From an uncultured Bacilli bacterium (GTDB lineage: Bacteria; Bacillota_I; Bacilli_A; RF39; UBA660): DNA of 64,000 nt. Both the position numbers and the translations under genes were made by a program. The stretch covers positions 145,330 to 209,329 of the forward strand of contig CAKPJN010000001.1 of assembly GCA_934162665.1 (NCBI GenBank). The letters are read 5' to 3'. This document shows positions 9,078 to 18,447 of this stretch, one piece after another. The first letter of the stretch is position 1. Each line of letters begins with the position of its first letter. The notes under the pieces are model-generated. The model was not told where the DNA came from. It worked only from the letters and a program-made list of their open reading frames with translations, and did no database searches.

Positions 9078-11366
9078 ATGGCAAAGAAAAAGAAGAAAAA
9101 AACTGTAGATAAGGGTTTTGAACATGGAATTGAATTATATGGAATAATTTTAGTTTTATGTTCTATTTTAGGTATTGGTAAATATGGACCTGTTGGAAGG
9201 ATGATAGCGTCTTTTGGCCTTTTTTTAGTAGGGTCTCTTTATATAGTATTTTTACTTGTATTATTTATTATAGGGTCATACTTATTAGTCAAGAGAAAGT
9301 GGCCGGATTTTTTCTCAACTAAATTAATTGGACTATATATTTTCACACTTGGTGGCTTAATTATTATGCATCGTGAGTTTGTTTTAGAAAATGATGGAAA
9401 TATGATGGTCATTTTTAAAGAAACTATTAATCAATTAGTTTTAGGTTTTCATGGTATTATGGAAAATGGTAATCTAGGTAGTCTATTTTCTGTTGGTGGG
9501 GGAATAATTGGTGGTTGTTTTGCGATTATCTTTGATAAATTATTTTCATATACTGGGATGCAGATTGTATCTTGGGTACTTATGATAGCTGGTGTTTCTT
9601 TATTTACAGGCTTTTCTATTATTGATTTTATTCATGATGGTTATTTAAAAGGTAGAGAGAAAAGTAAGGAAAGAAAAGATAGAAAAGGTGAGAATGAGGA
9701 TTCAAATAAATCTCATGTTATCATTAGTGATGGAAATGAAGAAGTTAGTGGTGAGATAAAAGATCCAGATAAACATATTAAAATTTCTAGTATTGATGAA
9801 TTAACAAGGGTATCTGATGTAAAAGAAGAAGTTAATAGTGATACAACAGTTACGGAGGTAAAACAAGAAACTCAAAATAGACCGATTAACTATCATTATG
9901 TATTACCAAGTATTAATTTACTTGATAGAGCTAAAAAGAAATCTAAGGGTACTGATCAAGGTATAATTGAACATAATATTGTTATTGTTGAACAAGTACT
10001 AAAAGATTTTGGAATAATGGGTAAAGTAGTTGAAGTTCATGTTGGACCTACTGTAACACAATATGAATTAGAGATAAAAAGTGGTACTAAAGTTAGTAAG
10101 ATTTTAAGTTTAAATAGAGAAATATCTTTAGCTCTTGCTAAAAAAGATGTTAGAATTGAAGCTCCTATTCCTGGAAAGAGTACAGTTGGAATTGAGATTC
10201 CTAATGATGAGACTGCACCTGTTTCTTTCAGAGAAGTAATGGAGAAGATACCTGAAGCTAAAAGTGGTTCAAAATTACTTGTACCGCTTGGAAAAAATAT
10301 TATGGGTAATGTAATTTGGTGTGAGATTGATAAGACACCACACTTACTTGTTGCTGGAGCTACCGGAAGTGGTAAATCAGTTTGTATTAATGGAATAATT
10401 TGTTCTATTTTAATGCGTGCTACTCCAGATGAAGTTAAACTTGTAATGGTTGATCCTAAAAAGGTTGAATTATCTGTTTATAATGGAATTCCACATTTAT
10501 TATGCCCAGTTGTTACTGATCCTAAGAAGGCTAGTGTTGCACTTGCTAAGATAGTTAGGGAAATGGAGCGACGTTATGATGTTTTTGAGGAATCAAAGAC
10601 AAAAAATATTGCTACATATAATGCTTATGTAGATAAGAAAAATGAAGGATTATCAGATGATGCTAAGATTAGAAGAATGCCTTATATAGTTGTTATTGTT
10701 GATGAACTTGCTGATTTGATGTTAGTTGCAAGTAAAGATGTTGAAGCATCTATTATGCGTATTACCCAAATGGCACGTGCTGCAGGAATTCATTTGATTA
10801 TTGCAACACAAAGACCTTCTACAGATGTAATTACTGGTGTTGTTAAAGCTAATATTCCATCTCGTATTTCATTTGCTGTTTCTTCTAGTATAGATTCGCG
10901 TACAATCTTAGATATGACAGGTGCTGAAAAGTTGCTTGGTAAAGGTGATATGTTATTTTTACCAATGGGAGAAGCTACTGGACAACGTGTTCAAGGTGCT
11001 TATATTTCTGATGATGAAATAAAAAGACTTATCGATTATACAGTTGAACAACAAAAAGCTGAGTATGATTCTGAAATGATGAATTTAGAAGTTGTCGATA
11101 CTAGTGAAAAAAGTGCTAGTCAAATTGAAGATATGAAACAAAAAGAAGATTATGAAGATCCTTTATATAATGAAATAGTAGAATTTGTTGTTGAAACACA
11201 AAAAGCTAGTGCCTCTTTATTACAAAGAAGATTTAAGCTTGGTTATAATAGAGCGGCAAGAATAGTTGATTTACTTGAAGAAAGAGGAATAATTGGGCCA
11301 CCTAATGGTTCTAAGCCTCGTGAGGTTTTAGTACAACTTGACCATAATGAAAATAGTGAAGAATAG
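9078..11366 (+). CDS. ftsK: DNA translocase FtsK/SpoIIIE
   Basis: 762 aa. Lysine-rich N-terminus, four or five membrane helices within residues 15-190, an acidic linker to about 270, then the motor: Walker A GATGSGKS at about 427-434, Walker B IVVIVDEL near 536-543, and a C-terminal gamma winged helix (FKLGYNRAARIVDLLEERGI near 718-737) that reads KOPS/SRS sequences. It pumps chromosomal DNA at division, or at sporulation if the germination genes reflect a sporulating host. Start AATAATTATG follows TTAGGAG. Confidence 0.95.
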   Translation: MAKKKKKKTVDKGFEHGIELYGIILVLCSILGIGKYGPVGRMIASFGLFLVGSLYIVFLLVLFIIGSYLLVKRKWPDFFSTKLIGLYIFTLGGLIIMHREFVLENDGNMMVIFKETINQLVLGFHGIMENGNLGSLFSVGGGIIGGCFAIIFDKLFSYTGMQIVSWVLMIAGVSLFTGFSIIDFIHDGYLKGREKSKERKDRKGENEDSNKSHVIISDGNEEVSGEIKDPDKHIKISSIDELTRVSDVKEEVNSDTTVTEVKQETQNRPINYHYVLPSINLLDRAKKKSKGTDQGIIEHNIVIVEQVLKDFGIMGKVVEVHVGPTVTQYELEIKSGTKVSKILSLNREISLALAKKDVRIEAPIPGKSTVGIEIPNDETAPVSFREVMEKIPEAKSGSKLLVPLGKNIMGNVIWCEIDKTPHLLVAGATGSGKSVCINGIICSILMRATPDEVKLVMVDPKKVELSVYNGIPHLLCPVVTDPKKASVALAKIVREMERRYDVFEESKTKNIATYNAYVDKKNEGLSDDAKIRRMPYIVVIVDELADLMLVASKDVEASIMRITQMARAAGIHLIIATQRPSTDVITGVVKANIPSRISFAVSSSIDSRTILDMTGAEKLLGKGDMLFLPMGEATGQRVQGAYISDDEIKRLIDYTVEQQKAEYDSEMMNLEVVDTSEKSASQIEDMKQKEDYEDPLYNEIVEFVVETQKASASLLQRRFKLGYNRAARIVDLLEERGIIGPPNGSKPREVLVQLDHNENSEE

Positions 11367-11388
11367 ATTTAAGTTATATATTAATTAG

Positions 11389-11420
11389 ACTAGGTAGTAT
11401 TTGAAAACTATCTAGTTTTT
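11389..11420 (+). terminator. Terminator after ftsK
   Basis: ACTAGGTAGT (11389-11398) pairs with ACTATCTAGT (11407-11416), one G-T pair, followed by a T run. Confidence 0.8.
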
Positions 11421-11484
11421 AATTTTAAGGTCCTTGTTCTTTTAGTTTCTCTTTGTTATAATTATAATGAAAGAAGGTATGATT

Positions 11485-12198
11485 ATGGCTACGCCACATA
11501 TAGAAAGTAGTAAAGAAGATATTGCTAAAACAGTTTTAATGCCAGGAGATCCTATGCGAGCTAAATATATAGCAGATAACTTTTTAACTGATGTAAGTTG
11601 TGTTAATAAAGTACGTGGGATGCTTGCTTATACAGGTATGTATAAAAATAAAAAAATAACAGTTTTTGCATCTGGTATGGGATGTCCAAGTATTGGTATA
11701 TATGCTTATGAATTATTTAAATTTTATGATGTAGAGAAGATTATTCGTATTGGCACTTGTGGGTCTAATTGTCCGGATATAAAATTATTAGATGTTATTC
11801 TTGCAGATAGTTCTTATAGTCTTAGTTCATTTCCTAGATTATTTGATGGAGATTTAGAAAATGAATATATGGCAACTACTAATTTAAATGATAAAATTTA
11901 TGAAATGTCTAAAAAAATGAATATTTCACTTACTCGAGGAGAAATTATTACTAGTGATGTATTTGATGTTTATGTAGATTTTTCAAAATATATTAAAAAT
12001 TATCCTGAATCTAGAAAATTTTTAGGATGTGAAATGGAATCATTTGCACTATTTTATCTTGCAAAAAAATTAAATAGGGAAGCAAGTTGTCTACTTACTG
12101 TAGTTGATTCTCATTTTGATAAAAGATCTATTTCAAGTAGTGATAGAGAAACTTCATTAAATGATATGATTAAATTAGCATTAGAATCAGTATTATAA
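11485..12198 (+). CDS. deoD: Purine nucleoside phosphorylase, DeoD type
   Basis: 237 aa from the ATG that gives the usual MATPHI start (GAAGGT upstream); the frame also opens 18 bases earlier. Cleaves purine nucleosides with phosphate for salvage. Marks: VLMPGDPMRAKYIA near 19-32, VRGMLAYTG near 45, GMGCPSIGIYAYEL near 64-77, and CEMESFALFYLA near 178-189. Asp in TVVDSH near 204 is the usual catalytic acid. It lies in its own interval between the ftsK terminator and the ymfF gene. Confidence 0.93.
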   Translation: MATPHIESSKEDIAKTVLMPGDPMRAKYIADNFLTDVSCVNKVRGMLAYTGMYKNKKITVFASGMGCPSIGIYAYELFKFYDVEKIIRIGTCGSNCPDIKLLDVILADSSYSLSSFPRLFDGDLENEYMATTNLNDKIYEMSKKMNISLTRGEIITSDVFDVYVDFSKYIKNYPESRKFLGCEMESFALFYLAKKLNREASCLLTVVDSHFDKRSISSSDRETSLNDMIKLALESVL

Positions 12199-12242
12199 TA
12201 AAACAACAAAATATACATATAATAAGAAATACGAGGTGAATT

Positions 12243-13511
12243 ATGGAATATTTAGTAAAAGATTTTGGGTCGTATAAATTACATTTGATTAAAACTAATA
12301 AATTTAAAACAGTTACAGTTAGAGTTTCTTTTAGAAGTCCTATAGTTAAAGATGAAATTACTACCAGAAATGTTTTATGTGAAATATTTACTCAATCTAC
12401 AAAGGATTATCCTTCTAAAAGAAGTTTGACAATTAAGGCTCAAGATTTATATGCAGTAGATATACAAACAACTAACTCTAGACTAGGAAATTATATTACT
12501 ACAGATTTCTATTTATCATCGTTACATGATAAATATACTGAGATTGGAAATTTAAAAAAAGCTATCCAATTTTTTTCTGATATTATTTTTAATCCTGATG
12601 TTGAAAATAATAAATTTAATAAAGAAAAGTTGGATATTGTAAAATCTTTTACTAGGAATTCACTAAACTCTCTTAAAGAAGATAGTAGTTTATATAGTCT
12701 TATTAGAATGTTTGAATCATTAGATGATTTACCTTCTAGTTATAGAATGATGGGTTATTTAGAGGATTTAGAAAAGATTAATGAGGAAGATTTATTTAAG
12801 TATTATCAAAAAATGATTAAAAATGATTTGGTAGATATTTTTGTTATTGGAGATATTTCTTTTAATGAGATTACTAAATTAATTCAATCTAATTTTGATT
12901 TTACGACTTATAAGAAAAATAAAATTCCATATATACTTTCAGAAAAGAAACCTAGAATTAGAAGAAATATAGTTAAAGAGGTAGTATCTAATTCGCAATC
13001 TAAAATTTCTATTGGGTGTAAGTTATGTGGCCTTTCTGATTATGAGAGAAATTATCCTTTGACTTTATTTAATATTATTTTAGGTGGATGTAGTGACTCT
13101 AAGTTATTTAAAAGAGTTAGAGAAGAAAATTCGTTATGTTATACAATTAGCTCTGTTCCTAATAAATTAGATAATTTAATTATTATTAGAGCTGGTATTG
13201 ATAAGAAAAATTTTAAAAAAGCTATCGAGGTAATTGATCAATGCGTTATGGAAATGAAAAAAGGAAATTTTTCAGATCAGGATATTAAGACAGCTAAGGA
13301 GTATTATAATACAGCGCTTGATGAAGTTGATGATAGTCAGTTTAGAATTATCGATAATTATTTTTTAAAGGATATAATTGGTACTGATACAATTTCAGAA
13401 AAACGTATAAAAATGAATAACGTTACAAAAGAAGAAATAATTGGAGTAGCTAAAAAGATGAAGATTGATACTATTTTTCTTCTAGAGGGTGATAATGATG
13501 AAAAATATTAA
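12243..13511 (+). CDS. ymfF: M16-like protein YmfF (EF-P modification-associated)
   Basis: 422 aa. Insulinase-fold protein of the YmfF type, which lacks the HxxEH zinc site and probably serves as the inactive partner of the next protein. Ends in the family-like LGGCSDSKLFKRVREENSLCYTISS near 280-304 and a helical C-terminus. In Bacillus the ymfF-ymfH pair is named for association with EF-P 5-aminopentanol modification, although its exact role is unproved. Its last codons overlap the start of ymfH. ACGAGGTGAA lies before the ATG. Confidence 0.85.
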   Translation: MEYLVKDFGSYKLHLIKTNKFKTVTVRVSFRSPIVKDEITTRNVLCEIFTQSTKDYPSKRSLTIKAQDLYAVDIQTTNSRLGNYITTDFYLSSLHDKYTEIGNLKKAIQFFSDIIFNPDVENNKFNKEKLDIVKSFTRNSLNSLKEDSSLYSLIRMFESLDDLPSSYRMMGYLEDLEKINEEDLFKYYQKMIKNDLVDIFVIGDISFNEITKLIQSNFDFTTYKKNKIPYILSEKKPRIRRNIVKEVVSNSQSKISIGCKLCGLSDYERNYPLTLFNIILGGCSDSKLFKRVREENSLCYTISSVPNKLDNLIIIRAGIDKKNFKKAIEVIDQCVMEMKKGNFSDQDIKTAKEYYNTALDEVDDSQFRIIDNYFLKDIIGTDTISEKRIKMNNVTKEEIIGVAKKMKIDTIFLLEGDNDEKY

Positions 13512-14778
13512 CTTAAAGGGATTAGATATTAGTTGTTATACTGAGACATTAAAAAATGGTTTAGAAGTTGTTTTAGTACCATATGATGATAAGAAGAATT
13601 ATTTTATTAGTTATGCAACAAGATTTGGTTCTGAAATTACTAAGTTTATACCTCATAATTCTAAAAAGAAAGTAACGGTTCCAGATGGAATTGCTCATTT
13701 TTTGGAACATAAAATGTTTGCTCAAGAAGATGGAGTTGATCCTTTTGATTACTTTTCAAAGAGTGGTACTGGTTCTAATGCTTCTACATCTTTTAATAAT
13801 ACACAATATATTTGTTATGGAACTAAGAATTTTGAAGATAACCTTAAATATTTAATGAAATTTGTAAATAGTCCTTATTATACGGATGATAATGTTTCTA
13901 AAGAAAAGGGTATTATAGCAGAAGAAATAAAAATGTATGATGATATACCAGAGTGGAAGTTAGATAGTGAATTAAAAAAATATATTTATCATGTGTTACC
14001 GAGGAGAGTTGATATCGGTGGTACTGTTAAAGAAATAAATAAGATTACAAAAGAGGATTTGTACTTATGTTATGATAATTTTTATCAGCCTAGTAATATG
14101 TTTATTTTAGTAGTTGGTAAATTTGATAAGGAAAAAACTATTAAAATTATTAGAGAAGGACTTTCAAATAGAGAAGATAAAGGGTTACCTATAGTAAAGA
14201 AATATAAAGAAAAGAAAAATGTATTAAAAAAATATGGGGAAGTTTATCAAGATATTAATATTCCTAAGATAGGCATTGGATTAAAAATATGTTGCGATGA
14301 TTTAGTAGAAAAAGACGATTTGATTTTAGATTTATATTTAGAAATGATTATGGGTATTACTTTTGGAATTTCATCTTTATTTAGAGAAAAAGTTCGATCT
14401 CAAAAGATGATTAACTCATTTTCAATGGATTGGGAAAGCGTAGAAAATTTTAAAACGTTTTATATTTATGCTTCTACAACTTGTCCGGATTTATTAATTG
14501 ATGAGATAAAAAAACAATTATTTGATTTGTCTATTAATGAAGAAGATTTTTCTAGAATGAAAAAAGTTTGGATTGCTAACGAGGTAAAGATGATCGATTA
14601 TGTAGATTCAACAGCTAGAAATATTTATGATGATATAGTTAGGTATAAGAGGGTAGTTAATAATAGAATTGATATTATTAGAAAACTTTCTTTGAAACAG
14701 TTAAATGAAATTGTTAAGCAAATAGATTTTCATAATATTTCTGTTATTAAAATGCTACCTAAAAAAGAAAAAAGCTAA
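13498..14778 (+). CDS. ymfH: M16 zinc peptidase YmfH (EF-P modification-associated)
   Basis: 426 aa. Carries the inverted zinc motif HFLEH at about residues 66-70 and a downstream glutamate in EEIKMYDD near 142, so it is predicted catalytic, unlike YmfF. Overlaps the end of ymfF by 14 bases, implying translational coupling. I chose the ATG at 13498, five bases after GGGTGA; GTG 13489 and ATG 13495 are in the same frame. A terminator follows directly. Confidence 0.87.
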   Translation: MKNINLKGLDISCYTETLKNGLEVVLVPYDDKKNYFISYATRFGSEITKFIPHNSKKKVTVPDGIAHFLEHKMFAQEDGVDPFDYFSKSGTGSNASTSFNNTQYICYGTKNFEDNLKYLMKFVNSPYYTDDNVSKEKGIIAEEIKMYDDIPEWKLDSELKKYIYHVLPRRVDIGGTVKEINKITKEDLYLCYDNFYQPSNMFILVVGKFDKEKTIKIIREGLSNREDKGLPIVKKYKEKKNVLKKYGEVYQDINIPKIGIGLKICCDDLVEKDDLILDLYLEMIMGITFGISSLFREKVRSQKMINSFSMDWESVENFKTFYIYASTTCPDLLIDEIKKQLFDLSINEEDFSRMKKVWIANEVKMIDYVDSTARNIYDDIVRYKRVVNNRIDIIRKLSLKQLNEIVKQIDFHNISVIKMLPKKEKS

Positions 14779-14793
14779 TTATTTAGCTTTTTT
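14770..14793 (+). terminator. Terminator after ymfH
   Basis: AAAGCTAA and TTAGCTTT arms around ttat with a T run; the left arm contains the ymfH stop. Confidence 0.75.
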
Positions 14794-14825
14794 ATTTATA
14801 AGGAAAGTGCATTAAAATAGTGAAA

Positions 14826-15356
14826 GATTATTGACAAACAAATAAAATTACCAAAACTAGGATTAATAGATATTAGAGGTTATCGTAACTTAGAAGAAAT
14901 AAATGGTAGGATAATAAATGCAACAGTAGAAAAAGAAACAACTAATAAATACTATGTTAGTGTAATAATAGAAGAAAAAAATTAATTTCTGAAAATGTAG
15001 AAGCAAATAGTATTGTAGGAATTGATTTAGGAATTAAAGATCTAGTAATTACTAGTGATGGAGAAAAGTATAGTAATCCTAAAGAAATAAAAAAGCGTGA
15101 AAAACGAATAAAGCAATTACAAAGAAAACTATCAAGACAAATAAAAGGAAGTAATAATTATTATAAAACAAAAGAGAAAATCGCAAGACTTCATATTAAG
15201 ATAAGAAATGGTAGAAAACATACTTTGATTAATATAGTAAATAAGATAGTAGAAGAACATGATATTATAGTAAGTGAAAAACTACAGGTAAAAGAAATGA
15301 GTAAAAACCACAATATAGCCAAATTAGTATTACTGGTATTTCGTAATTATCTATAG
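14826..15356 (+). pseudogene. TnpB (IS200/IS605 family) fragment
   Basis: Translated pieces match the middle of TnpB: KLPKLGLIDIRGYR..., then after a frameshift at an A-rich tract near 14975 the RuvC-I segment GIDLGIKDLVITSDG (near 15018-15062), then KLSRQIKGSNNYYKTKEKIA and LHIKIRNGRKH. Both ends are missing: no N-terminal helix-turn-helix, and it stops after KNHNIA, before the zinc ribbon and last RuvC motif. No TnpA is nearby. TnpB is the RNA-guided nuclease ancestor of Cas12; this copy cannot be functional. Confidence 0.85.
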
Positions 15357-15648
15357 CTGTTAGATTATATAAGTCTGTTTTATCATATTTTTTCCAATTA
15401 CCATATATTGAGTTATCTTTTATTGTGAAACCATATAAGGTCTTTTTTCTTTGTTCATCAAATCCTATTGTTTCTATTAGATTTGGCGTTAATTATTTTC
15501 CTAATAGTAAATTTTCTCTATAGTTATCTAAATTAATTCTTGAACCAATTATAAGATTTTTTTCTTTTATTAAAGATAGTTTATAATTTTTGATACCGCT
15601 ATTTGTTAATTCTGTTTCATAATATATATTTATGTATTTATTGTTCAT
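15302..15648 (-). pseudogene. Broken unknown gene
   Basis: From ATG at 15648 on the minus strand the frame reads MNNKYINIYYETELTNSG..., hits an in-frame TAA after about 51 codons, and continues in the same frame with TIGFDEQRKKTLYGFTIKDNS and NWKKYDKTDLYNLTAIDNYE until it meets the TnpB fragment. I do not recognise the family. It and the TnpB fragment truncate each other, which suggests an old insertion and deletion scar. Confidence 0.5.
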
Positions 15649-15766
15649 AGTTTTCTCTTTTATGTGTCTTTTTATAAATATATAAGGTTATATTATTTTT
15701 GTCAAATGTTTATCTAATAAATTGTACTTTTAATTCTTGATTGGTATAATTGTGGTAGGTGATAGT

Positions 15767-16483
15767 ATGGATTGTTTTATTCTTTCTGATTGGAAAAGTT
15801 CAGATTATAAAGAAGTTAGAAAATATTTAGAGAGTATAGGTAATAGTGATACTAAAAAGTTTAATGAAAAGCTTATTTTTACAAAATATCAGATACTTGG
15901 AATTAAAACAGATTTACTTAGAAGGATTTCTAAAGAAATAGCAAAGGGTAATATAGAGTCTTATATAAGTGTTTCTAAACCTTTTTATTTTGAAGAAGTT
16001 CTTATACTAGGTTTTGTGATTTCTAATATTAAAGACTTGGATAATTTTAATGATTACCTTTCTTATTTTCTTTCATTTATTGATAATTGGGCTGTTTGTG
16101 ATATGTGTATTTCTAGTATGAAAATTATTAAGAAAAATAGAGAGTATTTTATTCCAATTATTAAGAAATATGTTAATGATAATAATTTATATACAGTTCG
16201 TGTTGCGATTGTTATGCTTATGGATTTTTATTTAAAAGATGAATATTTAGATTTAGTTTTTAGTATTATTGATTCTATAGATAGAGATGAGTATTATATT
16301 AATATGGCGGTAGCTTGGTGTCTTAGTATAGCTTTTATAAAGCATAGAGATAAAACTCTTGATTATTTAAAGAGATGTCATTTAGATAAATTTACTTATA
16401 ATAAGGCATTACAAAAGATGAGAGAATCATTACGTGTTAGCACTGAAGATAAAAAAATGTTACAAGATATGAAAATAAAATAA
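15767..16483 (+). CDS. DNA alkylation repair protein (AlkD-like HEAT-repeat glycosylase)
   Basis: 238 aa. All-helical HEAT-like repeats with family marks FNEKLIFTKYQILGIKTDLLRRISKEI near 28-54, FEEVLILGFVI near 71-81, IDNWAVCDMCISS near 103-115, and MAVAWCLSIAFIKH near 184-197. AlkD enzymes remove bulky or cationic N3/N7-alkyl purines by trapping flipped-out lesions. The ATG at 15767 follows AGGTGAT; a TATAAT box lies at about 15745. A frame opening from TTG 15737 has no ribosome-binding site. Confidence 0.85.
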   Translation: MDCFILSDWKSSDYKEVRKYLESIGNSDTKKFNEKLIFTKYQILGIKTDLLRRISKEIAKGNIESYISVSKPFYFEEVLILGFVISNIKDLDNFNDYLSYFLSFIDNWAVCDMCISSMKIIKKNREYFIPIIKKYVNDNNLYTVRVAIVMLMDFYLKDEYLDLVFSIIDSIDRDEYYINMAVAWCLSIAFIKHRDKTLDYLKRCHLDKFTYNKALQKMRESLRVSTEDKKMLQDMKIK

Positions 16484-16512
16484 AAGGGTATTAAATTTAA
16501 TACTCTTTTATT
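16479..16512. terminator. Bidirectional terminator between convergent genes
   Basis: Near-perfect inverted repeat AATAAAAG.GTATTA / TAATAC.CTTTTATT covers both the stop of the AlkD-like gene (16483) and the stop of the minus-strand lipoprotein gene (16508), with T runs on both strands. Confidence 0.8.
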
Positions 16513-17380
16513 GATACAATTCTTGTTTTATTAATTCTAAATTTTCGTTCATAATAGATAAGTAATCTTTTTTGCTTTCACGATCACTATCAGAAAGATT
16601 ATCTAGTTTATGTAATTCTTGTTTTTTAACATCCTTATAGTTATCTAGTATTTCTTTTGCGGTATCATTTATTTTTTCATCTTTAAAAGTATATATATAA
16701 CTAATAGTTCCGTTTTTAATTAATTCTATAGCATCGTTGATTGTTTTTTCATTAGCGTCAGAATCAATACATATAACGTTTATTCCAAATTTTTCTAGGT
16801 ACTTTAGTGTAGAGTCAGCAACAACTAATGATTTATTGTTAGTGTTTTCTACAGCTATACGGTAATCTGCATCTAATTCTGATAATGTAATTTTTAATGA
16901 TTCATATTTTTCATCAATTTCTTGTTGAAGTACAGTACTAGATATATATTCTTTTAGACCAAGTCTTATGTTTTGAGCTATCATTAACATAGAAGATGGA
17001 TTTAGCCATAATTCTTCAGGTGAATAGTCAGTTTCTAAAACGTAAGCAGAATCTATAATTTTTAAATTTTCATTTAAATCTAATAAGTCAACAGCTAGGT
17101 TTCTTTCTTTTTCAATCAATCCATTATATACAAATAACTCTTTCTGACTGAAGTCTTTTTTTTGTTTGTTGTTGATTTTGTAGGTATTTATATCAACACC
17201 GTCTGGATATATAGATGAAATTGTTGCGTGATTTCCATATAATGAGTTTATAATATATTCGTTTGGATAATTCGTTGTAACTATATCTATTCCTTCCATA
17301 CTATCTTTTTTGCAACCAGTTGTTTGAAATATTATTACTAACATAATTATTAATAATAAAAATTTGTGTTTATTTCCCAT
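16508..17380 (-). CDS. ZnuA-like lipoprotein lacking metal-binding histidines
   Basis: 290 aa. Lipobox TTGC gives lipidated Cys23. The fold markers of cluster A-1 metal-binding proteins are present: VTTNYPNEYIINSLYG near 34-49, IYPDGVDINTYKI (family PPGxDPHTYEP) near 57-69, YNGL near 84, and KYLEKFGIN near 190. The ligand histidines are replaced: the H of DPHTY is N, the usual H before WL is E (SPEELWL), and the H of the CHxAFxYL site is absent. No ABC permease or ATPase is adjacent. Binding of Zn or Mn in the usual way is therefore doubtful. Confidence 0.75.
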   Translation of the reverse strand: MGNKHKFLLLIIMLVIIFQTTGCKKDSMEGIDIVTTNYPNEYIINSLYGNHATISSIYPDGVDINTYKINNKQKKDFSQKELFVYNGLIEKERNLAVDLLDLNENLKIIDSAYVLETDYSPEELWLNPSSMLMIAQNIRLGLKEYISSTVLQQEIDEKYESLKITLSELDADYRIAVENTNNKSLVVADSTLKYLEKFGINVICIDSDANEKTINDAIELIKNGTISYIYTFKDEKINDTAKEILDNYKDVKKQELHKLDNLSDSDRESKKDYLSIMNENLELIKQELYQ

Positions 17381-17600
17381 TTTTACTCTCCTTTATTGGT
17401 ACTAAATCTATACCTGTTGTTCCTAAAGGGTTACATCTTAAAATTCTTTTGATGCTTAAATACGAACCTTTTATTACTCCGTATCTTTCTATAGCAGTTA
17501 TTGCATAATTGGAACATGTAGGTATGTGTCTACATTGATTATGCCAAGGACCAGGTATTTTTTGATATAATTTTATTAGAAAAATAAGTCCTTTTTTCAT
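17370..17600 (-). CDS. yidD: YidD membrane protein insertion efficiency factor
   Basis: 76 aa. Family pattern is full: LIKLYQKIPGP, CRHIPTCSNYAITAIERYG with the conserved cysteines, and RILRCNPLG-GIDLVP. It helps YidC insert membrane proteins. TATAATCACC on the plus strand corresponds to GGTGAT on the coding strand, just upstream of ATG. Its end overlaps the start of the ZnuA-like lipoprotein by 11 bases, so the two are probably coupled. Confidence 0.95.
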   Translation of the reverse strand: MKKGLIFLIKLYQKIPGPWHNQCRHIPTCSNYAITAIERYGVIKGSYLSIKRILRCNPLGTTGIDLVPIKESKNGK

Positions 17601-17698
17601 ATAATCACCATGTTTTAATTTTACTATAAATATTTTAAAATAGCAATTACAAGTATACTAATTTAAAAATTTTTGATATACTTGTTGTGGTGATATAT

Positions 17699-18364
17699 AT
17701 GGATGAATTATTCAAAAAATTAAATATTGTTCCTAAGGATATGACGCTTTATTATACAGCTTTTTCTCATAGTTCTTATGCAAATGAGCATAAGGCAAAG
17801 AATGATTATGAGAGATTAGAATTTTTAGGTGATGCCGTTGTCGATTTAGTGATTGCGGATTATTTATATTCTTGTAAAAGTGAAACTGAGGGAGAAATGA
17901 CAAAAGTTAGAGCTAGCTATGTATGTGAAAATGCACTTTATGAATATTCTATGAATTTAGGTCTTAATAAATATATTAGAGTTGGGCATGGAGAAGAAAA
18001 AGAGGGTGGAAAATACAAAAAAGCAATTGTTGCGGATATATTTGAGGCAATGGTTGGAGCGATTTATCTAGATTTAGGTTATGCAACGGCTAGAAGAACA
18101 GTTTTAAATATTATTGTTCCATATATTGAAGATCCAACAATATCTTTCTTTAGTGATTATAAAAGTGCTTTACAAGAGTATGTTCAAGAAGAACAAAAGA
18201 ATTTGCACTATGATTTAGTTTCAGAGTCAGGACCAGCTCATGATAAAACATTTACTGTCGAAGTAAAAATTGATGATATAATTTATGGGAGAGGTGTAGC
18301 TAGTAGTAAAAAGGAAGCAGAACAAGAGGCCGCTAAGTCAGCCTTGGAAAAAATATCAATTTAA
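17699..18364 (+). CDS. rnc: Ribonuclease III
   Basis: 221 aa. Nuclease domain with signature ERLEFLGDAVVDL near 37-49 and DIFEAMVGAIYLD near 109-121, holding the catalytic acidic residues, then a C-terminal double-strand RNA-binding domain (YKSALQEYVQE and SSKKEAEQEAAKSAL). Processes rRNA and duplex RNA. ATG at 17699 follows GTGGTGAT; the GTG at 17687 lies in the same frame without a site. Divergent from yidD across about 100 bases. Confidence 0.95.
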   Translation: MDELFKKLNIVPKDMTLYYTAFSHSSYANEHKAKNDYERLEFLGDAVVDLVIADYLYSCKSETEGEMTKVRASYVCENALYEYSMNLGLNKYIRVGHGEEKEGGKYKKAIVADIFEAMVGAIYLDLGYATARRTVLNIIVPYIEDPTISFFSDYKSALQEYVQEEQKNLHYDLVSESGPAHDKTFTVEVKIDDIIYGRGVASSKKEAEQEAAKSALEKISI

Positions 18365-18447
18365 TTGTAAATATTATAGTTTTATGATATAATTACTGTG
18401 CTATTTCTTACTATATGTAATAATAAATTAAAAGAAAGGAGATTTTA

